From Bufo bufo (taxonomy: Eukaryota; Chordata; Amphibia; Anura; Bufonidae): a DNA stretch of 64,000 nucleotides. The translations under genes were made by a program, and so were the position numbers. Positions 57,291 through 64,000 of the stretch are shown piece after piece. The stretch's first letter is position 1, and each line of letters begins with the position of its first letter. The stretch is from NCBI RefSeq assembly GCF_905171765.1, contig NC_053390.1, positions 139,347,468-139,411,467 on the forward strand. Direction: 5' to 3'. The notes beneath the pieces were generated by a model that saw nothing but the letters and a program-made list of their open reading frames with translations, was not told where the DNA came from and did no database searches.

Positions 57291-59507
57291 TTGACTGAAG
57301 CTCAACACAGTGTTCTATCTAAGGGACTCACTTTTTGTCCAGGCTCTAAGGTAAATTGGTTCAACATTGAAATGGATTTGAATGATTTTTTTCGTTCTAT
57401 TAAGTTGAAAATGTTTTTTAAGGGTCGCGTTGCCAATACACAGGTACACTCTAGTGAACTCTCACTTCAAAAAGTGGGTTTAACTAACAAGAGTGCTTTT
57501 TATCCAGTTATAGATGAGCCTGCGGTTGAGGCCTATATGTCTGCAGTTAAAAGAGACATTAGAGAGCTCAAAACCCGTTCTGGGGAAATAGACAGATTCA
57601 CCCATCCGAATCTGACTACTGCAGAGATAGAGGCCCTAACTCAACTCAAAAGTAATTCTCGGTTGACGATTAAACCTGCCGATAAGGGCGGAGGGGTGGT
57701 GGTACTTGATACATCCAAATATATTAAAGAAATTACACGACAATTGAGCGACACAAATGTATATGGTATATTATATGGTGACCCTAAATTTAATATCATG
57801 AATATGATTCGTCAGAGCCTATCCGATGCGGTGGCCGGGGGCATCATCGATGAGGGGCTTAAGGAATACTTGATGGTACCTTGTCCCATCACTCCGGTGA
57901 TATATATATTGCCCAAAGTCCACAAAAGTTTGGTGGACCCCCCCGGCCGCCCCATCGTTTCTGGCTCTGATTCAGTGTTCAGTAGAATAGCCATTTTCCT
58001 GGACAAACTGTTAAGGGCCTTCTCGACAGCTGGTAGATCATACATCAAAGATACAGGTGAATTTTTACAGCAGTTGAGAGACACTGATGTGAGTGACGTG
58101 CAGAGCCTTACTCTAGTGTCCTTTGACGTTGTATCGTTATATACGTCAATAGGACATGAAAAGGGCATGACTGCAGTCAATAAATTTCTGGATGAGTCGC
58201 CTTTAACACAAAATGCCAAACAATTTATCAACACCATGTTGAGACTGATCTTGGAGAAAAACTATTTCTTGTTCCAAGACACTTTCTATAATCAAAAGCG
58301 TGGCGTTGCGATGGGGTCGAATGTGGCCCCTACGTACGCCAATATATACATGCGCCACATGGAGGAGGACTTTATCTATGTATCCCACCACTTTCAGCAT
58401 GTTCTGAGGTGGTGGCGGTACATAGATGACGTCTTCCTCCTGTGGACAGGTACGGAACCTCAATTGATCGATTTCCATGCCTACCTAAATAGCATTGATA
58501 CAGATCTTCAATACACAGTGTCTTTTTCAAAAACACAATTGTCATTTCTAGACACTAATGTTCGATGGATTGATGGCTCTATTCACACGGGCCTGTTTGT
58601 CAAGTCAACTGATCGAAATACACTCTTGCGGTTTGAAAGTAATCATCCCCGCAGCTTAGTCAAACATCTACCTTATTCACAATTTTTACGTACTAAGCGC
58701 ATTGTATCAGATCAGATTGAGTTTACAAACACTTTGGAGATGATGGCAGACAAATTCAAAGAACGGGGCTACCCCCGTCGACTGTTGGATCAACAAAAAA
58801 GTAGAATTCTCCTTACTAATACAGAGATTGCTCCACCTGCCCCTCAGAAGACACGTAGGATACCCTTTATGTCCACATTTTCTGATCACAGCGTGGCAAT
58901 AGGGCGCATTCTGAGGGATAACTGGAGCATTCTAAGTAAGTCCATTCAGGACGTACCCGAATTTAGACTTCCTCCACTTCTATCTTATCGAAAAAATAAA
59001 AACATTAAAGATCATTTAGTGAGGGCAGATGTTGGCCCCGAGAAGGTCAGCATACAGCGGACATTGGCACCGTTGGGGTTTGGATGTTATCCGTGCCTCA
59101 ACTGTGTCAACTGCCGCTTTATCTGCAAATCTAGATCCTTTATACATCCATCGACTAACAAAGAATATCCCATTAAATTCCATCTGACTTGTTCGTCATC
59201 ATACGTGATTTATGTGTTGGCTTGCCCTTGCAACCTAATCTATGTTGGAGAAACATCAACAGAACTAAAGTTGAGACTAAACAATCATAGAAATTCCATT
59301 AGGAAAAAACGCACTGATCTACCAGTAGCCAGGCACTTTGGATCCCTACAACATACGGAACGGGATCTAAGATGTTGGATTGTTGATCAGATCACACTCC
59401 CTAGGAGAGGAGGTGATCGCTCAGCAATCCTCAAAAAAAGAGAATTGCAATGGATCTATAATCTGGATAGCTTGTACCCTAGAGGTCTTAATGTTGAGTT
59501 CAGGTGA
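57291..59507 (+). CDS. PLE reverse transcriptase with GIY-YIG domain, right copy
   Basis: The open frame covers 738 codons to a stop at 59505 and stays open upstream to 57111 (RKGFFRKRSGYQEKK), without an ATG; the first one is at 57372 (MDLNDFFRSI). The protein would copy element RNA and cut DNA for insertion. Reverse transcriptase covers about residues 110-450, with KPADKGGGVVVLD, LVSFDVVSLYTSI, GVAMGSNVAPTYAN and the active site YIDD near residue 377. The C-terminal GIY-YIG endonuclease (about residues 635-720) contains YVIYVLACPCNLIYVGETST and LKLRLNNHRNSIRKK, with a Cys motif before it. This pairing of RT and GIY-YIG defines Penelope-like elements. A second frame, ending at 57267 (TDEERAFLGSDLDIKKRKE), overlaps the 5' part and could be the end of an upstream ORF. 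No internal break is visible. Confidence 0.9.
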   Translation: MTEAQHSVLSKGLTFCPGSKVNWFNIEMDLNDFFRSIKLKMFFKGRVANTQVHSSELSLQKVGLTNKSAFYPVIDEPAVEAYMSAVKRDIRELKTRSGEIDRFTHPNLTTAEIEALTQLKSNSRLTIKPADKGGGVVVLDTSKYIKEITRQLSDTNVYGILYGDPKFNIMNMIRQSLSDAVAGGIIDEGLKEYLMVPCPITPVIYILPKVHKSLVDPPGRPIVSGSDSVFSRIAIFLDKLLRAFSTAGRSYIKDTGEFLQQLRDTDVSDVQSLTLVSFDVVSLYTSIGHEKGMTAVNKFLDESPLTQNAKQFINTMLRLILEKNYFLFQDTFYNQKRGVAMGSNVAPTYANIYMRHMEEDFIYVSHHFQHVLRWWRYIDDVFLLWTGTEPQLIDFHAYLNSIDTDLQYTVSFSKTQLSFLDTNVRWIDGSIHTGLFVKSTDRNTLLRFESNHPRSLVKHLPYSQFLRTKRIVSDQIEFTNTLEMMADKFKERGYPRRLLDQQKSRILLTNTEIAPPAPQKTRRIPFMSTFSDHSVAIGRILRDNWSILSKSIQDVPEFRLPPLLSYRKNKNIKDHLVRADVGPEKVSIQRTLAPLGFGCYPCLNCVNCRFICKSRSFIHPSTNKEYPIKFHLTCSSSYVIYVLACPCNLIYVGETSTELKLRLNNHRNSIRKKRTDLPVARHFGSLQHTERDLRCWIVDQITLPRRGGDRSAILKKRELQWIYNLDSLYPRGLNVEFR

Positions 59508-60489
59508 GAGTTTTGGGACTTGTGGCTCGTTTACCCTCTCCCTTGGTGCGATATATCGTTCTCTTATATGTATAATAGTGCAGGAGGATTGTGAAAGATC
59601 AATATGTAATTGCAATGTAATATATACAAAATATTAACATATACATTTTCTCTTTGCCTTTTAGAACATTTTAATACACATGGTACTGGATACGGATCTG
59701 TGAACTATATCCTTTTGGAAGCAATGGAGACCAGAGCGGATACCATCTTCTCTCTTCTGTGCGCAGTCCAAGATTTATAATTTTCTATAGTGCAGACCTA
59801 GATCTTTGATTATCTTTATGTTGTGATGCCGTTCCATCTTACTAGGGATGATCTCCCTGCGGCCATGATATTGTCAGCTGTCAGGCTATTGGTGTCGGTA
59901 TGGTTCATGGAAGTGTTCCCGTCCGGCACCGGCGGCCCTTTGGTTCGGTGTCCCTCTCGGTGGGGCGGGATCCCGATCCATCTGCTGTCACATGTAGGAG
60001 ATCCCTACCATGGCTACTTACCCTATTTCGGGGATATTTGGTACAGCTCACATCGGTGCAATATATAAATGTATAGGGCAACATGCCCTTTAACAAGATG
60101 GCGATGTTTGTTTGATACTATAGAACGCATGCGCCACATTTTCTGCATCACGACTCTTTGGATTACGTGTGTCTGGACATGCGCATTGAAGAGACAGAGA
60201 CGCTCAACGAACGCGATGGTCTATGTGGGCGCTATGACTTCCTAAGGTTTTATTTCTTTGATCCGTACTCATTATTATATCACTGTTTTTATCATGATCT
60301 GTAACGGCATTATTTTCACATATAGTGAGTTAGTCTTGAGGATATAGACCATATGACACATGTCACTTTATGCACATGCACTTTGTGTTTTGTATCAGAT
60401 GTATGTAATTGGAACTTAATTGTAACTTCAATCTGATTGGTTTCACACTTATGAAATGTCTTTTATATGCTTTCACTTTCACTACCTCT

Positions 60490-60532
60490 ATGCTTGAGGA
60501 AGGCTCTTGTGAGCCGAAACGTCGCAAGTTTG
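60490..60532 (+). ncRNA. Hammerhead-like motif in PLE 3' region, right copy
   Basis: Reading ATGCTTGAGGAAGGCTCTTG then TGAGCCGAAACGTCGCAAG: TGC and GCA can form stem I (3 bp), TTGAGGA is the core (first base U in place of C), GGCTC and GAGCC form stem II (5 bp), GAA is the second core part and ACGT gives a two-base-pair stem III that needs a second molecule. The C after ACGT would be the cleavage site. Hammerhead ribozymes with very short stem III are known from PLE pseudo-LTRs. The core change makes activity uncertain. Confidence 0.4.
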
Positions 60533-60602
60533 CCAGACTATGGGTGAATAAAACCGTGTATTTCACTATTTTTTGGAGTGCAGTCCGACTTCTTTCATCT
60601 CT

Positions 60603-60620
60603 ATATATATATATATATAC
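60603..60620. repeat. TA microsatellite after the PLE pair
   Basis: About nine TA units follow the truncated PLE end. They are probably the right half of the microsatellite split at 41101, 42125 and 53477. Confidence 0.8.
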
Positions 60621-61135
60621 ATCCTAAAAGGCAGACCATGTGATATAGCTTCTTACCAGTAAATTGAATTTGGTAGAGGGCTGCAGGGACTTGGAATACT
60701 GCCCTATAGAGTGAGTTGGATGGTATAAAATTGGAATATACATTAAGATTTATGAATAATTTATATTGGTGCCATAGAGAAACTAAGATCTTGTTAGAAC
60801 CTTAATCTGCTTCACATTTATCAGATGATGTAACCTTTAGTATGTCCGAATCCTCTTCATATACAAATCTAGATACTAAGGGGGGTAATTTATCTGTATG
60901 CAACTTTTTGTCCCCAGTATCTGCTTGGAAGCTATTTTTTCTTCAACAAAGTTACAAAATGTCCCATGCCATTTGTTACATTTTGTACACCATCAGGGTT
61001 CTAGGGTACACTTGTGACTTTTTGCAAACAATCTAAATGATAAATGTGAGGAATATGGATTATCATCTACTAGCAGCCCTGATAGTCATTTGATTCACCT
61101 TTTGGCATGTACACAGTCAGTGTACATGCAAAATA
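60621..61135. other. Unassigned DNA right of the palindrome
   Basis: CTAAAAGGCAGACCATGTGA at 60627 is the inverse of 42105-42124, so this is probably the other half of the small palindromic element in which the TA run lies. The remainder shows no coding frame or array that I recognise. Confidence 0.45.
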
Positions 61136-62058
61136 TGTTCTCACCCCCCAGCCATCTGCTGTTTGCTAGCAAGGGAGACAGTCCCAGGTGTCCAGGCTTC
61201 AAGGGGGCCCCAGGTGGATAAAGTCACACCTTAACCAGCCAGTTTGGAGGCAAGCTAATCCTATAGGAAAACACCCAGCAGGAGGTCTCAGCCCTTGCCC
61301 AGGATCAATGATACCTCCCAGACATCTTGGCACCTATATTTCATACAGAATTATGAATCGTCCGTCCATCCCAGGCATAATTTGGTTATCTTTTTGCGAT
61401 CCTGGGGCAAAGCCAAACATCCACGTGGTCCTGGCTTGATGCTAGGATGCCTGGGAGGGGAGATATACATAACTCCCCACAGAAACCACATAGCGGCAAC
61501 ATGTTTGTAACCGAAACCCAGGCGGATCAATTGGGCCTGGAACGATCTTCCTACAACATTCTGGTCTGAGGCTATGAGCCCTTAGGTGTTTTATGGGTCA
61601 TTCGCTGCCAGCACCAGAGAAAGAGGGGTGGACCCTTCCCAGAGGCGGGGAAGGGAGCGGTCGGCAACAGGTCACAAGCCCATGCAAGCTAGAGGGCGGA
61701 GTCTTTTCTGAAGGGGGTCACATCGTTCCAATGTGTTTGGAGAGACCAGGAACCAGCTAACATCATTGCCCCCACGTGACTGCAGCCAAGGACTATTCCA
61801 CACTCATAACCCAAAGGAACTTTAATCTACCAGGTAACTAACTTTTGCTCTGCTTAACCCAGTTGTACCTATATCACCTGTATCTTTTATATGTGTTATA
61901 TCTAGTGGGCCCTTAAGGCGATTAAATATACAATTAAATCTTGTGCTATCTTGTATCTCGATCACGAATCCCCACGTCCGTGTTTCGGCCTCGTTATAAG
62001 CTACCACGGGTTGGTTTCTCACCCTATATAATCCCGTTAGCGGACCGGGCTTATATCA
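61136..62058 (+). mobile_element. Candidate LTR with downstream primer site
   Basis: The block starts TGTTCTCACCCCCCAGCC and could end CA at 62057-62058. Ten bases further, TGGTGGCAGATTT (62069) looks like a tRNA-type primer binding site, since it starts with TGG. A TATA-like CCTATATAATCCCG is at about 62024. There is no matching second LTR in the window and no gag or pol follows, so a truncated retroelement is a guess from layout only. Confidence 0.35.
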
Positions 62059-62480
62059 AATGAGAAGCTGGTGGCAGATTTCCCCGGGCTGAGGATGCGC
62101 TGTTTCACTGCGGCAGTAAAAAAAAAGACTCTCTCAGCTTGTTGCCTCTCTGTACCCGCATGGACAACAGGTGTCTGTGTAAACTGCACCAAGCTGACCT
62201 TACCTGCTCCTCTGGAAGGCGTAACATCACGCTTTGGTAACCCATGACCATACCGCGTCTCGTGAGCTCGATGTAGGTGACGCCAAGCCGGCACAAGGTC
62301 TGGTATTCGTCACAATAAATCTGGTTAAAAATGTAGCTCTCTCTGCAGTAAAACCAGGATTGCTCCTAGCCTGTAAGAAAGAGTTAGATATGTCCCTAGA
62401 TAAAGAAAAGGTCAATCACATCCTATCCAACTACCATGGCTTCTTTAGCTGTGTCCACATACAGTAAAACTGATACAGAC
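62059..62480. other. Unassigned DNA after the candidate LTR
   Basis: No frame longer than about 85 codons and no known domain. It may be the leader of the retroelement whose LTR is suggested at 61136-62058. Confidence 0.3.
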
Positions 62481-62499
62481 TGGTTACCAGATGGTAACA

Positions 62500-62910
62500 A
62501 AGGTCTCAATTCCTAGCCGAGAAAGGCATTGTCCCACTTGAAGAATGCTGGAGATGTGGAGAAGGGTCTGGGTCCTTTATACATTTGTGGTGGGACAGCC
62601 ATAAATTAGGCCCTTTTGTCTAGCTGACGCTGCTAATAAGATATGCTCAGTTAATATTCAATCGATTCCAGAGCACATACTGTATTTCTAGGGCTCGCTA
62701 AACAGGAATTTGCACTGGGAGAAAAAGATTTAATCCCTCATCTTCTCAGAGCTGAGAAACTTCTGATAACCTTCAAGCCCAAAAACTCCTACAGTCAATA
62801 TGTGGGTAAGTACATTTCAGCAAATCTGTAGAATGGAGGAATTGGCAGGTTGGGAACACATGATGGTTTCTTGGTCACCATAGATATCTTCTGGGCCCTT
62901 AATTAATACA
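62500..62910 (+). pseudogene. LINE ORF2 C-terminal remnant
   Basis: In the + frame near 62548 the sequence reads CWRCGEGSGSFIHLWWDS. This matches the Cys-Cys-His layout of the C-terminal motif in the LINE at 30090 (CWKCSMDKADFIHLIWYC). Further on, in other frames, come pieces such as RMEELAGWEHMMVSW (about 62831-62875). Several stops and shifts. It is a different, older L1/Tx1-type copy. Confidence 0.6.
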
Positions 62911-63455
62911 TGAGGCAACTTTACCTCCTACCCCTACATTAACACATCCACATTTTTGTCTTAGCCCCTCGCCATACTTGTACGAGCTCTTCACATTTCA
63001 CAGGACGGTCTGGCCTCCTTCCTCAGAACTTCTAACGTTGACAGTTTTCCCCATGGCAAGCGGTTTATGGTTTTATTGTATATGTCTCTGTCGAGAGAGT
63101 TCCAATTATTGGATGTGAGAGTCAACTAAGTTTGCTGATGTGATGATTTGGCCTGTGAGCCACAGGCTGCTGTTGACCTGTATGTATACATGACTCTAGC
63201 TGTTTATTTTACTAAAAACACTTCTGATTAAAAAAAAATATGTAGCTGTGCCCCAAAAGATTTGACCACCTTTAGTAAATGTAAATTGCCTGGCATGGCA
63301 TGAACCCTAAAAAGGGCACACATATTTAATAAATTTGGTGCAAATGTCTACTCCACCGACAAAACAGGCAAAATCACTCCAATATAAACTGACGGAACCT
63401 TTGTAATATATATGTTTAGTCTTTAAACTAAATAAAAATGAGAGCAAATGTTGAG
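62911..63455. other. Unassigned DNA
   Basis: A-rich sequence near 63229-63238 could be the tail of the LINE remnant. I see nothing else here. Confidence 0.35.
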
Positions 63456-63474
63456 TGACAAATTTGCAGTATTT

Positions 63475-63790
63475 AATGGGTTTTTCCAGTAATAATTACA
63501 TTATAGGTAAAGCCTGCAGCCTGCCTCCTGAAAAAGAAAATTCATACTTACCTGCTCCCCACCACTACATTTCTCTGTGCTGTCTCTGCTGTGTACATGT
63601 TCCAGTCCCTGGAGTGCACTGCACCCAGTCACTGGCTGCCGCAGAGCATATGACCATACACATTCAGCACCATATGTAAATACTCTGGGAACCAGAACAT
63701 GGACACGGTGGTGGAAGTACAGAGTGGCAGGGAGCAGGTACAGTAAGTATGAACTTTTTCCGGCAGGCTACAGGCATTACATAAAAAGTA
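63475..63790. mobile_element. Foldback MITE-like element
   Basis: GCCTGCAGCCTGCCTCCTGA with AAAATTCATACTTACCTGCT (63512-63556) is mirrored by AGCAGGTACAGTAAGTATGA and CCGGCAGGCTACAGGC (63734-63776). The arms are about 60 bp with mismatches. The middle is single-copy-like, without a gene. Confidence 0.65.
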
Positions 63791-63844
63791 AATCTGATGT
63801 AGGGATAGACTTTTGTCTAACTCTGCTGTACCTCCTCTTTGTTG

Positions 63845-64000
63845 GCTTAGGGCTCTTTCACACCTGCGTTCTTTTCTTCCGGCATAGAGTTCCGTCGTCG
63901 GGGCTCTATGCCGGAAGAATCCTGATCAGTTTTATCCTAATGCATTCTGAATGGAGTGAAATCCGTTCAGGATGCATCAGGATGTCTTCAGTTCCGGAAC
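63845..64000. repeat. MITE-like repeat cut by the window edge
   Basis: TCTTCCGGCATAGAGTTCCG and GGGCTCTATGCCGGAAGA form an inverted pair at 63875-63918. A second pair, GCATTCTGAATGGA and TCCGTTCAGGATGC, follows. It starts GGGCTCTTTCACACCTGCG, a start I recall from frog repeats. The other end lies outside the window. Confidence 0.5.

Larger units (their letters stand above)
57099..60602 (+). mobile_element. Penelope-like element, right copy, plus strand
   Basis: It is the exact mirror of 53581-57084. The 5' side is cut at the palindrome centre; the 3' side ends at 60602 after TTCTTTCATCTCT, followed by TA repeats. The final 84 bp of the left copy are missing. The 3' region contains AATGTCTTTTATATGCTTTC and the hammerhead-like motif at 60490-60532. 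Confidence 0.92.

Noticed and set aside
53497..60602. Explanation of the palindrome as an assembly artefact
   Set aside because: It cannot be excluded from sequence alone, but the symmetry stops at the PLE borders and the outer ends differ by 84 bp, so I treat it as probably real.

Overview
The window looks like repeat-rich, non-coding DNA from a vertebrate, most likely a frog or toad. The evidence is the mix of families: several BED-finger hAT elements, Tc1/mariner elements of at least four kinds, an L1/Tx1-type LINE, a chromodomain Ty3/gypsy element with short LTRs, Penelope-like elements (PLEs) carrying a GIY-YIG domain, and TTAA-flanked non-autonomous elements. I recall several of the non-coding repeats as common in anuran genomes. 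That taxonomic call is inference. I found no convincing host protein-coding gene, tRNA or rRNA.

Layout. 1-1009: a Tc1 remnant split by a foldback element. 1010-3840: single-copy-like DNA, one MITE and a block of long AT-rich palindromes. 3840-17460: one degraded hAT element (hAT1) on the + strand. It has an about 172-bp tandem array upstream of its transposase and a 110-bp array downstream. It is broken up by an LTR-like insert, a 1.47-kb hAT-type element with an 8-bp duplication, an intact Tc1-like DD37E transposon (14573-16135) and a PLE-like fragment. 17460-21000: MITEs, PLE-like debris, a minisatellite and a foldback. 21001-30815: a decayed L1/Tx1-type LINE on the + strand, cut by a nearly complete chromovirus (22591-28156, duplication CTTCC) at its endonuclease/reverse-transcriptase junction. 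30816-34870 and 36010-40340: two degraded hAT elements on the - strand (hAT2, hAT3). One is cut by a solo LTR (duplication CAACC), the other by a dead Tc1 element.

41100-60620 is the most striking stretch. A TA-rich microsatellite has received a Tc1 foldback (41134-42068), then a 1.58-kb Tc1 element that itself holds two large TTAA-flanked elements of 4.8 and 4.9 kb (whole nest 42188-53476), then a head-to-head pair of PLE copies forming an almost perfect 7-kb palindrome (53497-60602). 60620-64000 holds a candidate LTR, a LINE C-terminal remnant and two MITE-like foldbacks.

Most coding regions are broken. The exceptions are the DD37E transposase at 14791-15807, which is open from end to end with its catalytic triad, and the two identical PLE reverse transcriptases, which are open but lack a clear start codon. 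The elements do not act together in a pathway; the order of nesting records the order of insertion: hAT, LINE and old Tc1 elements first, then gypsy, DD37E, the TTAA elements and the PLE palindrome.
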